Shown here: piece by piece, positions 52,816 to 60,372 of the stretch
Layout: each line of letters opens with the position of its first letter
How positions within the stretch are numbered: position 1 is the first letter of the stretch
Assembly: GCF_002109385.1 (NCBI RefSeq)
Contig: NZ_CP020814.1
Span: 3,991,501 to 4,055,500 of the forward strand
Origin: Halalkalibacter krulwichiae
Lineage (GTDB): Bacteria > Bacillota > Bacilli > Bacillales > Bacillaceae_D
DNA: 64,000 nucleotides
Direction: 5' to 3'
Made by a program: the position numbers and the translations under genes
Notes under the pieces: generated by a model
What the model was told of the DNA's origin: nothing
The model's database searches: none
The model's input: the letters and a program-made list of their open reading frames with translations, nothing else

Positions 52816-53589
52816 TTATCTTTTAAATCCACCTTCTGCATGAATCACTTGTCCTGTTATCCAATCTGCATCTTCACTCACTAGGAATTTAATTGTTTTG
52901 GCTACATCCTTTGGTTCACCTATTCGACCGAAAGGAAACAGTGGTTGTAATTGCGTTTTTATTTCGTCGGTCATCCAACCGGTATCGGTTGGACCTGGGT
53001 TTATGGCGTTGACTGTTATGCCTAACGGAGCAAGTTCAGCCGACAATGTAATAGTTAGGGCATCAACAGCTCCTTTTGTTGTAGCATATGCTAATTCACC
53101 AGGCATTGGTCCTTGAAACTGCCCTGAAGTAATATTAACGATCCTCCCGCCAGATTTCTTATCAAATCTTTGAGCAAATAAACTACTTAGTAGTGTCGTA
53201 GCTCGCACATTTACGAGGTAATGCTTATCTAATATTTCGGCAGTCACATTAGAGAAGTCGTTGTTCGTTGAGTAAGCTGCGTTATTAATTAAAATATCTG
53301 GAACACCTAGTTGTTCAGAAACAATATTAATCAGTTGTTCTGGTGCATCAGATTGGGTTAAATCCAATTCCATGCATGATACTTTCACACCTTTTCTCAA
53401 TAGTTCCTCTTTTAGTTTCAGCGGCTCCTCTACATGAATGTTCCAAGGCATTTGTTTATCATATTCCGTCCAATAAGTGAAAAAGATATGATAGCCCGTT
53501 TCAGCTAACTCCTTACAAATAGCAGCTCCAATTCCTTTTAACCGGCTTACCCCTGTAACAATGGCAATTTTATCTTTAATTTGGTTCAT
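52816..53589 (-). CDS. SDR family oxidoreductase
   Basis: 257 residues from the third of three adjacent ATG codons (GGAGG seven bases upstream). Classical short-chain dehydrogenase: IAIVTGVSRLKGIGAAICKELA, NNAAYS, NITSGQ with catalytic Ser, YATTKGA with Tyr-x-x-x-Lys, and INPGPTDTGWM. The Gly-rich loop has an insertion (GVSRLKGIG). Similar to Bacillus YkvO-type proteins and to 3-oxoacyl reductases; substrate unknown. Single gene. Confidence 0.88.
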   Translation of the reverse strand: MNQIKDKIAIVTGVSRLKGIGAAICKELAETGYHIFFTYWTEYDKQMPWNIHVEEPLKLKEELLRKGVKVSCMELDLTQSDAPEQLINIVSEQLGVPDILINNAAYSTNNDFSNVTAEILDKHYLVNVRATTLLSSLFAQRFDKKSGGRIVNITSGQFQGPMPGELAYATTKGAVDALTITLSAELAPLGITVNAINPGPTDTGWMTDEIKTQLQPLFPFGRIGEPKDVAKTIKFLVSEDADWITGQVIHAEGGFKR

Positions 53590-53652
53590 CATCATTCCTC
53601 CAAATGAAGCACAGGCAAATAACCCTCACTGAAATCTATTCGCCTATCATTC

Positions 53653-54003
53653 TTAAGCCCGCAAAATCTTCTCCATCGTTTTCCCTTTTGCTAACTCATC
53701 GATCAGCTTATCCAAATAACGAATTTCCTGCATCGTTGGCTCTTCGATGTCTTCCACTCGGACACCGCAGATCACACCTTTGATCAAAGCGCGTGAAGGA
53801 TTCAGTAGAGGCGCTTTTGCAAAGAAAGTCTCAAAGTCTGTTTGCTCTGCAAGGTGCTCTTCTACCTCTTCCTGGCTATACCCAGTCAACCAACGGATAA
53901 TCTCATCGACTTCTGTTTTCGTCCGTCCTTTTTTCTCCGCCTTCGTCACGTAGTGTGGATAGACCTTTGCGAAACTCATTGTATAAATCTTGTGTTTTGT
54001 CAT
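53653..54003 (-). CDS. DUF2200 family protein
   Basis: 116 residues from the ATG at 54003 (GAAAGGAAGGA upstream). Family blocks: [91 protein letters not shown]. The conserved ICGVRVE..E motif is intact. Function unknown. Confidence 0.88.
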   Translation of the reverse strand: MTKHKIYTMSFAKVYPHYVTKAEKKGRTKTEVDEIIRWLTGYSQEEVEEHLAEQTDFETFFAKAPLLNPSRALIKGVICGVRVEDIEEPTMQEIRYLDKLIDELAKGKTMEKILRA

Positions 54004-54066
54004 GATATATCCTTCCTTTCTTTCCAAGGCCTATGTAACCTCTAGCTTTCCCTGGTAACAGTTTGC

Positions 54067-55089
54067 TCATTTTATCTTTTTAATCATTTCGATCATCATT
54101 TTTGCCGCGACACTGTGCCCGTAAAATTGGTTGACTGTTCCTGTAAAGTATAGGTCCGTTCTCGGATGATAAAATGAAAACGCACCTGTCTGTCCCCAAT
54201 GTCCAATTAATCCATTTTTAAATTCTTTCAGCGAGAGCGGTTGACTCGCAATCCCAACGCCATAAAAGAATAATCCAGGACCAAAAAGAAGTTTCCAGTC
54301 TTTCAGCTCCTTGAAATCTTCTTTAGGAAAGAAATGCCCATTGAAAAAGGCTTTTAGAAAGGTCATCGACTCCTTTGCCGTTGAGACAATGCCACCTTCT
54401 GGTCCTATCGATGCCATATAGTTAGGCAAGTACAATTGCTGGTCTTTGTAATAAAAAGAAGCTGGTCGTTGATCATTCACATCTTCATACAAGTACGTAT
54501 CCTCTAATTTTAGCTCATCAAAAATAAACTCCTTGAATATCGTACGAATGTCTCTATTTGTGATCGTCTCAATTATCTTCCCTAACAGTTGAAAATTTGT
54601 ATCTGAATATTGCGCCCTTTTACCAGGTGCGAATTTGGGTTTCTTTTCCTTGGCACTAGCTATCGTTTTTTCAAAACCCCAACCTTGATCGTTTCCTGAT
54701 GTTAATTGCCTTATCACATCAGAGGAAAAATAATCAGGTATTCCTGACGTATTGGACAGTAAATGTTTGATTGTGATGTCTCTCGCATAATCCTTCCCTT
54801 TGAATACATGGAGGTCACGTAGAAGATCATCAGAAAGGTATTTCGAAATTTTATCTTCTAGCTGTAAACGACTTTCGTACCTTAATTTCAGTAACACAGC
54901 TGTGACGTATAATTTGGTGACACTTGCGATAAAGTAGGGTTGATCAAAAGATACATTTCCAACTCCAGATATGTGCGAAAACGTTTGGTCTCCCCTCTCG
55001 ACACATAACACAGCGCCATAGATGTTTTTCTTTGATCCAGCCCTTGACACAACTTCATCAACAAATGATGCCTCAATGGTTGTTGCCAA
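54067..55089 (-). CDS. Beta-lactamase-fold serine hydrolase (class C/esterase type)
   Basis: 340 residues, no signal peptide, so cytoplasmic. Ser-x-x-Lys motif ASVTKLY, YSDTN as the Tyr-x-Asn element and HWGQTG as the third box. Probably an esterase or peptidase rather than an antibiotic-resistance enzyme. Upstream and divergent from the sigY operon. Confidence 0.85.
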   Translation of the reverse strand: MATTIEASFVDEVVSRAGSKKNIYGAVLCVERGDQTFSHISGVGNVSFDQPYFIASVTKLYVTAVLLKLRYESRLQLEDKISKYLSDDLLRDLHVFKGKDYARDITIKHLLSNTSGIPDYFSSDVIRQLTSGNDQGWGFEKTIASAKEKKPKFAPGKRAQYSDTNFQLLGKIIETITNRDIRTIFKEFIFDELKLEDTYLYEDVNDQRPASFYYKDQQLYLPNYMASIGPEGGIVSTAKESMTFLKAFFNGHFFPKEDFKELKDWKLLFGPGLFFYGVGIASQPLSLKEFKNGLIGHWGQTGAFSFYHPRTDLYFTGTVNQFYGHSVAAKMMIEMIKKIK

Positions 55090-55219
55090 TGATCATAGCC
55101 CCTCTCCTTATAATGGGTTTTACTCTTAGTTTCTATCTACTTTACTAGAAACCCTTCAAGAATCAATCGTATAAGATGTTATTCACAACTCTTTCCTTGA
55201 AAAAAATTTTAAAAAGAAA

Positions 55220-55245
55220 TGAACGATTTCGTAATCTCAAGCGTC
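55220..55245 (+). promoter_or_regulatory. SigY-type promoter
   Basis: TGAACG (55220-55225), 16-bp spacer, CGTC (55242-55245), 32 nt before the sigY start. As I recall, Bacillus subtilis SigY reads its own promoter with TGAACG and CGTC at this spacing, so the operon is likely self-regulated. Confidence 0.65.
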
Positions 55246-55277
55246 TTATAGCTGAATCAGATAGAAAGGGGCATCGT

Positions 55278-55802
55278 ATGGAACATGAGCAAGATTGGAG
55301 CTTAATAAAAAAAGCACAAACTGGAGATCATGGTGCATTCACTCAGCTTTTTCAGCGTCATTATTCCTTCTTATATAAATATCTCTTAAAACTAACACTT
55401 GATGACGAAGTGAGTGCGGACCTTGCCCAAGATACGATGTTAAAGTGCTACACGAACCTCTCATCCTTTAAAGGGGAAGGAAAGTTTTCCACTTGGATGA
55501 TCTCCATTTCAACGAGGCTGTATATGGACCTTCTACGTAAGCAAAAACGAGAAAAGACTTGGCTCAATCAGCTCAAGCGGACGCTTTCCCGACAGCTTTC
55601 CTGGCAAGCACGAGCGAAAGGGATGGAATGGAGCGATGTGTTTACAGACTTTAACCAATTGGAGGACAACATAAGAGTCCCGATTCTCCTACATCATTAT
55701 TATGGGTACTCGTATCACGAAATTGGTCAAATGATGGGAATTCCCTCAGGCACGGTCAAATCAAGAGTTCACACTGGATTAACACGATTGCGAAAGGAGT
55801 GA
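55278..55802 (+). CDS. sigY: ECF RNA polymerase sigma factor SigY
   Basis: 174 residues from the ATG at 55278 (GAAAGGGG upstream); an ATG at 55176 would include the promoter. Region 2 (FTQLFQRHYSFLYKYLLKLTLDDEVSADLAQDTMLKCYTNLSSF, with STWMISISTRLYMD) and region 4 (LHHYYGYSYHEIGQMMGIPSGTVKSRVHTGLTRLRKE). Followed by yxlC and yxlD-like genes, the usual SigY partner order. Confidence 0.9.
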   Translation: MEHEQDWSLIKKAQTGDHGAFTQLFQRHYSFLYKYLLKLTLDDEVSADLAQDTMLKCYTNLSSFKGEGKFSTWMISISTRLYMDLLRKQKREKTWLNQLKRTLSRQLSWQARAKGMEWSDVFTDFNQLEDNIRVPILLHHYYGYSYHEIGQMMGIPSGTVKSRVHTGLTRLRKE

Positions 55803-55806
55803 GTTG

Positions 55807-56133
55807 GTGAAGCAAAATGAAGAGCAAGTTCACATGAAAAAGCTACAACAAGATTGGAAACAACTAGATGAATTAGCAGAGAATCCGTCGGTTTCAACGA
55901 TCGAGATGAAGCAACAACTCGAAGTCTATCAGGAGAAACAGAAACAAAGATTTTACAAAGAATTGATAATCTTCTTCCTAACAGCTGTCTGTATGTTAAG
56001 TTTCTTCGTCATCAGCTTTGTTCAAGCTCCTCTCCTTTTTATCATCGTTGAGATTTGCGCAATCATTATCGGCCCGATTGTCTTTTATGTACTTGTGAAA
56101 AGAAAGAAAAAGGAAGGGAAGGTGCTTTTATGA
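55807..56133 (+). CDS. yxlC: YxlC family anti-sigma component
   Basis: 108 residues from the GTG at 55807 (AAAGGAG seven bases upstream). Coiled-coil N-terminal half (MKKLQQDWKQLDELAENPSVSTIEMKQQLEVYQEKQKQRF) and two membrane helices. YxlC with YxlD holds SigY inactive in Bacillus. Overlaps yxlD by four bases (ATGA). Confidence 0.82.
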   Translation: MKQNEEQVHMKKLQQDWKQLDELAENPSVSTIEMKQQLEVYQEKQKQRFYKELIIFFLTAVCMLSFFVISFVQAPLLFIIVEICAIIIGPIVFYVLVKRKKKEGKVLL

Positions 56134-56344
56134 CAACTTTAGAATTATACTTGCTCCCGGTTCTTGTCATCGTCTTACTTGTCCAAAGTACACTGCTATT
56201 TATTGATGCGAAAAAGAAAAACGGTTTTGCTTGGTTTTGGGGATTTGGGGATTGATCCAATTCCCATTGCCGACTTTGTTATATTTATTAGTAGTGATAT
56301 ATCCTCACAGGAAGAGACAAAAGCTCGATAAGACGGGGAGATGA
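56130..56344 (+). pseudogene. yxlD: YxlD-like anti-sigma membrane protein, frameshifted
   Basis: Starts MTTLELYLLPVLVIVLLVQSTLLFIDAKKKNGFAWFWGF and then meets a stop. A +1-shifted frame continues WGLIQFPLPTLLYLLVVIY and a basic tail (PHRKRQKLDKTGR) to the stop at 56342-56344. One added T in TTT at 56244-56246 restores AWFWGFWGLIQFPLP, the YxlD pattern with two helices. The yxlEFG genes seen in Bacillus subtilis are absent. If the break is real SigY could be deregulated; a sequencing error is equally likely. Confidence 0.8.
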
Positions 56345-56356
56345 CTCCCCGTTTTT
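56333..56356 (+). terminator. Terminator of the sigY operon
   Basis: ACGGGGAG / CTCCCCGT stem around ATGA, then T5; it overlaps the restored yxlD stop. Confidence 0.85.
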
Positions 56357-56378
56357 GTTAGTTCAATTGAATATCATG

Positions 56379-56891
56379 TTAACTTTGATACCATCTCAAT
56401 GCCTCGTGCTCGATTTTAGATACAAAAGTTTCCTTCCCTCTAATATAAGACTCAATATCATAAGGGAACTGTTGAGCTAACTGTTTCTTCAATTGCCCAT
56501 ATTCATTCGCTGCTTCTTTATGTGATTTAACATAATCACGAAAAGCAAGATGTCGTTCAATTTCAGGGCTACCAACTTGGTAAATATGAACATGATGAGT
56601 GCGGTCATTTCCGCCTTTTTCAAAGAACCTTCGTTGCGCTATTCCGTTTTCTCCCTTTGGTTTATATCCTAACTCGTACATGAGATGATTGTAGTTATCG
56701 ACTACTCGAATATCCTTAACGACTGGCATGATATCAATAATTGGTTTCGCCTCTAACCCTACAACAGATGTACTTCCAATATGATGAATATCGATAAGTT
56801 CTTCCCCGTAAATTCCAGTTAACTTCTCAGCTTCCTCTTTAAACAACGAAGCCCACTCTTCTTTATATTGTGATACCTCAACCCTACGCAT
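56379..56891 (-). CDS. GrpB/UPF0157 family protein (nucleotidyltransferase fold)
   Basis: 170 residues from the ATG at 56891; a GTG at 56906 lies inside the ribosome site. Family core: EEWASLFKEEAEKLTGIYGEELIDIHHIGSTSVVGLEAKPIIDIMPVV with the HIGSTSVxGLxAKPxIDI box of GrpB, and HVHIYQVGSPEIERHLAFRDYV. Nucleotidyltransferase-like fold, function not established. Confidence 0.9.
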   Translation of the reverse strand: MRRVEVSQYKEEWASLFKEEAEKLTGIYGEELIDIHHIGSTSVVGLEAKPIIDIMPVVKDIRVVDNYNHLMYELGYKPKGENGIAQRRFFEKGGNDRTHHVHIYQVGSPEIERHLAFRDYVKSHKEAANEYGQLKKQLAQQFPYDIESYIRGKETFVSKIEHEALRWYQS

Positions 56892-56908
56892 CTGATGTTT
56901 CCCCACCT

Positions 56909-57106
56909 TTATTTATTACTTACCTTTCTATAACGAAACGCTGCTATTACAGCTGCAGATGCGAATAATAATGATGAAAGCAATATAGAAAGAAGTGTAA
57001 ATTCATTTGACGTTAAACCTATCATTAACAGAAGTATGCCAATAATCAATAAACCAACAATCATACAAATCCACTTCTTTAAGAAAATGATAATAAGTAT
57101 TTTCAT
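56909..57106 (-). CDS. Small two-helix membrane protein
   Basis: 65 residues: ILIIIFLKKWICMIVGLLIIGILLLMIGL and LLSILLSSLLFASAAVIAAFRY, ending RKVSNK. It ends 18 nt before the GrpB start, so it may share its transcript. No good ribosome site is visible before the ATG. Not recognised. Confidence 0.45.
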   Translation of the reverse strand: MKILIIIFLKKWICMIVGLLIIGILLLMIGLTSNEFTLLSILLSSLLFASAAVIAAFRYRKVSNK

Positions 57107-57140
57107 ATATTTTTTTCGTCTTAAAGCAAACCTGCCTTAT

Positions 57141-57293
57141 TTATACAATAAAGAATGATATTGTGCAGACTATGACTATGGAAATGGCAATCGCTTGTTG
57201 GCTTTTGTCCCTTGAACTCCTTTTTATTGAGAGAATGAACGAAATAAGCCCATAAATGATTCCTAATACAAAGATAGTTTGTAAAATGCCCAC
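57141..57293 (-). CDS. Possible 50-residue membrane protein
   Basis: GTG at 57293, about ten bases from AAAGGG. Helix 1 GILQTIFVLGIIYGLISFILSIK and helix 2 QQAIAISIVIVCTISFFIV, separated by a basic polar loop RSSRDKS. A longer frame over the same bases gives a Cys/His-mixed sequence that looks random. The two-helix pattern is why I favour this frame. Confidence 0.45.
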   Translation of the reverse strand: MGILQTIFVLGIIYGLISFILSIKRSSRDKSQQAIAISIVIVCTISFFIV

Positions 57294-57737
57294 TGATTAA
57301 CACGCCCTTTACTAAAAACAACCCACACTTAAACTGTACCATAAATTGGTAAACCCCTCATAGCGCCCCCTCTAACAAAAACAGTCCATCTCAATCAACA
57401 TTTCTACTTCAGCCTTTAACTTCCCATAAGTAATCTTATCCTTTTACCTATCCCCATCTCCTTCCCCCAACAGCACTAAACCCTTTCACAACCATACCAA
57501 ATGTAAAATATTCAAAAAAATCATCCCGTCCTATATTGACTATTGAAATTTCTATAATACATTTAAGATAGATAGAAAGAACTATAAAAAAGGAGGTTCT
57601 AAAAGCGAATTAACTAGTAAAAATGGTCTACAAACCCTTACACCGTCGTACCAAAAAAGAGGAAACCATCATCGTATTTCAAAGCAAAAAACAATGTTTC
57701 TATGAAAACTAAATTAAAGTGAGAGAAGGAATGAAGC
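57294..57737. other. 444-bp gap with an orphan Shine-Dalgarno inside a hairpin
   Basis: Upstream region of the surface-protein gene. AGAACTATAAAAAAGGAGG then TTCT (about 57581-57601) holds a perfect AAAGGAGG with no start codon at a useful distance, flanked by the short arms AGAAC/GTTCT. A TATAAT lies at 57553-57558. A 29-codon frame from 57626 lacks a site. No other feature was seen. Confidence 0.35.
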
Positions 57738-58526
57738 GTGAAAAAAGGAATATGGGCAAAAATATTTGTGATGATGCTGCTGTTTGTATCAATCGGATTT
57801 GGCGGGGGTTCAGCAGAAGCGACAACAACAACTTCGCTGAAAACTGGTACATATGTCGTAGGGAAAGATCTTTCTACTGGTTTAACTCAATTTAGTATCT
57901 CAAAAGGGCAAGCTTCTATCTATATTTCTCGAGCGTCTGAATGGATCGTGTATGAAGACATTCAAAGCAGCCGATTTCTTTACCCAAATCAATTCACTGT
58001 CAACTTAAAAACAGGCGATGAAGTCAATATCGACTTATTTTACGGTTCAGGAAATGTCACAGCCAAACCAGCACCGAAGATAGAAGTAACGAAACTCGCA
58101 GCCGGCTATTACGAAGTCGGGACCGACATTCCAGCAGGAACGTATACTCTTAAACTAGATCGCCCGTATGCCTACGATGATTACGCATACATCGAAATTC
58201 ATGATAGCAAGTACAATTTAAAGGATTACTATACCATTTGGTCAGATGATAAAGCCTTCGAAATAAAGCTCGTTAAAGGCCATAAAATCTATGTATCTGA
58301 GCTACTCGGAACAATTCGTTTAAAAGAAAAAACCTTTGTTCCCCAAAGCTTAACCGTCAATAAATCAACCTATAACATTACGAAAAACCAAACGGTCAAA
58401 CCAACGGTCACCGTCTCACCATCTGATGCGACGAATAAAAAGATCATATGGAAAAGCTCGAATCCAAAAGTCGCGACCGTCGACTCAAAAGGGAACATTT
58501 TATACCGCACAAGCTTTTATTATTGA
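57738..58526 (+). CDS. Secreted protein with repeated beta domains and a truncated Big_2 domain
   Basis: 262 residues from a GTG (AAGGAATG upstream). Signal peptide cut after AEA near residue 28. Two related beta units follow: LKTGTYVVGKDLSTGLTQFSI and LAAGYYEVGTDIPAGTYTLKL. Then a bacterial Ig-like Big_2 domain (FVPQSLTVNKSTYNITKNQTVKPTVTVSPSDATNKKIIWKSSNPKVATVDSKGNI) that stops short: the last residues LYRTSFYY are out of pattern, and Big_2 normally continues with a TAV..G strand. The DNA from about 58499 belongs to a DUF421 gene in another frame, so the gene has lost its 3' end. Confidence 0.75.
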   Translation: MKKGIWAKIFVMMLLFVSIGFGGGSAEATTTTSLKTGTYVVGKDLSTGLTQFSISKGQASIYISRASEWIVYEDIQSSRFLYPNQFTVNLKTGDEVNIDLFYGSGNVTAKPAPKIEVTKLAAGYYEVGTDIPAGTYTLKLDRPYAYDDYAYIEIHDSKYNLKDYYTIWSDDKAFEIKLVKGHKIYVSELLGTIRLKEKTFVPQSLTVNKSTYNITKNQTVKPTVTVSPSDATNKKIIWKSSNPKVATVDSKGNILYRTSFYY

Positions 58527-58698
58527 TGGTCAAATTCTTTCAACCAGCTTAAAGCTGTTAGGAAAAGATACTACCTGGATTAGACAAGTCCTCCAAGCAA
58601 ACAATATCGCAAATATAAAAGACGTTTTTTTTGCACAAATTGATGAGCAAGGCAACATTTACATTGATAAAAGAAAAGATGATCACAATATTGAATAG
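58499..58698 (+). pseudogene. 3' remnant of a DUF421 (YetF-like) gene
   Basis: The frame encoding QAFIIDGQILSTSLKLLGKDTTWIRQVLQ and NIANIKDVFFAQIDEQGNIYIDKRK is the C-terminal domain of DUF421 membrane proteins (IVDGxIxxxxLKxxGKDxxWL, then DVFYAxID..G.xYID). Its membrane helices and N-terminal half are absent; the sequence joins the truncated Big_2 gene around 58499-58515. Confidence 0.72.
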
Positions 58699-58811
58699 CG
58701 TTTATCCAGGGCGCAATAATTTCGTCTCGAATTTCCCCTTCCATTTAGCTGTCAACTCAAGTTAAAATTCTCTTGAAAAAGGACATGCACAAACCTTCAA
58801 ACTAATGAGAA

Positions 58812-58838
58812 AGCGATGCCCGGTTATCAAGCATCGCT
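58812..58838 (-). terminator. Terminator hairpin of the downstream minus-strand gene
   Basis: AGCGATGC / GCATCGCT stem with an 11-base loop; minus-strand reading continues TTTCTC. Confidence 0.6.
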
Positions 58839-58871
58839 CTTCCCTATTGCACAAACAAAAAGGCAGGGCCC

Positions 58872-59363
58872 TTAACGATTCTCAACCGCCAAGCTCGACC
58901 TTTTTCTGTTGACTTTCTCTATCAAATACTGCACCCCATACAACAAATAAGCTTTGTAATGAATATAAACAAAAAATTGTAAATAAGATAACCGATTTAA
59001 GCGGATGATTCCGATTCTTTTAAGAAAAGGCATGAAAAGAAACGCAAAAAACCCATTAGCAAGTGCATTCATTAATGCAAACTTTTTAAAGTTCCCATAT
59101 GATAATTTAAGGATCCACATAGAAAGCGGCATGTAAGGACCAATATCAAAAGGTAGTTCATCCCTCAAAAAATTTCTCGGCCTATCATAGAACACCCACC
59201 ACTTTCGTTTTTGCCCAACCATATGACTAATCATTTCATAAACACCAATAATCGCACTCGATAAAGAGTATCGTTTAAAAGTACGCCTCCCTAAAAAAAG
59301 GACCGATAACCATGGAACGATGATCATAATTAAATTAAAATACACGTGCCTTCTTGATGCCAT
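58872..59363 (-). CDS. Hypothetical membrane protein (CBO0543-like)
   Basis: 163 residues, about four hydrophobic segments and several basic residues. Blocks such as RRTFKRYSLSSAIIGVYEMISHMVG, KWWVFYDRPRNFLRDELPFDIGPYMPLSMWILKLSYG are shared, as far as I recall, by a Bacillaceae membrane family of unknown function. GAGGTG precedes the ATG. Confidence 0.65.
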   Translation of the reverse strand: MASRRHVYFNLIMIIVPWLSVLFLGRRTFKRYSLSSAIIGVYEMISHMVGQKRKWWVFYDRPRNFLRDELPFDIGPYMPLSMWILKLSYGNFKKFALMNALANGFFAFLFMPFLKRIGIIRLNRLSYLQFFVYIHYKAYLLYGVQYLIEKVNRKRSSLAVENR

Positions 59364-59385
59364 AAGGATTTCACCTCAACTTGGA

Positions 59386-59413
59386 ATTGGATACTTTTCT
59401 TAAAGTATCCAAT
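59386..59413. other. Perfect 12-bp inverted repeat
   Basis: ATTGGATACTTT / AAAGTATCCAAT with a four-base loop, 23 nt upstream of the start at 59363. No T-run follows, so it may be an operator or structured leader rather than a terminator. Confidence 0.5.
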
Positions 59414-59441
59414 TTCAAATAAAAAAATCCACAGATTTTGG

Positions 59442-59480
59442 CTAAAGGTGTAACCTTTCTAACAAATCTTACACCTTTAG
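59442..59480. other. Second perfect 12-bp inverted repeat at the end of the DUF4256 gene
   Basis: CTAAAGGTGTAA / TTACACCTTTAG with a 15-base loop that spans the DUF4256 stop codon. Possible transcript end or stabilising hairpin; no T-run. Confidence 0.5.
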
Positions 59481-60035
59481 CGACCCACGAAATCCCCTTG
59501 CTGCATAGTAAGAATCTGCGCCATTATGGTACATAAAAACAGTATCGTAGCGACGATCACAAAAAATAGCCCCGCCAAGTTTTCGAATTGGAGCAGGCGT
59601 TTGCACCCAGCTCGAAGTTTTCAAGTCGAAATTCCCAAGTTCTTGTAACTCCCTGTATTGTTCCTCCGTTAACAATTCTATACCCATGGCAGTTGCTAGA
59701 TCAATCGCACTATTTTCAGGCTTATGTTTCTTCCTTGATTCGAGCGCTTCACGATCGTAACAAACACTCCTGCGTCCTTTTGGACTTTCCGCAGAACAAT
59801 CATAGAAAAGATACTCTTCCGTCGTTTGATCCCATCCAACAACGTCCGGTTCACCGCCCGTTTTCTCCATTTCATTGAGCGACCATAACTTCTCAGGATT
59901 CGCTTCGAGCTTAGCTTGCACTGCAGCCCAATCAAGTCCTTGGTGGCGGACCATATTTTTCTCAAATCGGTCATGCAACGTATTGAGCAATTCTTCTCTT
60001 TGTTCTGATGATAACTCTTTATTGCTGTTGGTCAT
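59469..60035 (-). CDS. DUF4256 family protein
   Basis: 188 residues from the ATG at 60035 (GGAGG eight bases upstream). Family blocks: LLNTLHDRFEKNMVRHQGLDWAAVQAKLEANPEKLWSLNEMEKTGGEPDVVGWD, FYDCSAESPKGRRSVCYDREAL and FCDRRYDTVFMYHNGADSYYAARGFRGSL. Soluble, function unknown; similar proteins are widespread as single genes. Confidence 0.88.
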   Translation of the reverse strand: MTNSNKELSSEQREELLNTLHDRFEKNMVRHQGLDWAAVQAKLEANPEKLWSLNEMEKTGGEPDVVGWDQTTEEYLFYDCSAESPKGRRSVCYDREALESRKKHKPENSAIDLATAMGIELLTEEQYRELQELGNFDLKTSSWVQTPAPIRKLGGAIFCDRRYDTVFMYHNGADSYYAARGFRGSLKV

Positions 60036-60099
60036 ATTTGTATCCTCCATTTTTTAATTGATTTTATATCGACTGCTTTTTATTTACAAATGGTATGAA

Positions 60100-60338
60100 G
60101 GACATCTCCCTCGGGATTCGGTCTGTTTAGCACTTTTCTATAAGACATTCCTTTTAAGATTCCACCTTCTATTGTCCTTTAACACCTGGTTCTAGGACAC
60201 TTCCCTCGTAATTCCGTCTGCTCTTGTCCCTTAGCGCCTTCCTCTTGGACACTTTCCTCGAGATTTCGCCTCCTCCTGTCCTTTAGCGCCTTTCTCTTGG
60301 ACACTTTCCTCGGGATTTCGCCTGCTTTTGTCCTTTTG
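60100..60338. repeat. 52-bp tandem repeat family, array of about 4.5 units
   Basis: Units start at 60100 (short), 60143, 60195, 60247 and 60299; the last four are exactly 52 bp apart. Consensus opens GGACACTTTCCTCG, has TGTCCTTTAG 33 bases later and ends CGCCTTTCTCTT. Same family as 28157-28280. A minus-strand frame through it yields only Arg/Lys-rich repeat translation. Confidence 0.85.
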
Positions 60339-60372
60339 ACCTCAAACCACCCGTAACCCCAACTCAATCCAA

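Noticed and set aside
57121..57342. 73-codon minus-strand frame
   Set aside because: His/Cys/Ser-mixed sequence without segments; a different frame over the same bases gives a good two-helix protein.
57626..57715. 29-codon frame MVYKPLHRRTKKEE...
   Set aside because: The nearest good ribosome site is over 20 bases too far upstream.
60179..60367. 62-codon basic minus-strand frame
   Set aside because: Translation of the 52-bp repeat array; residues repeat with the repeat period.
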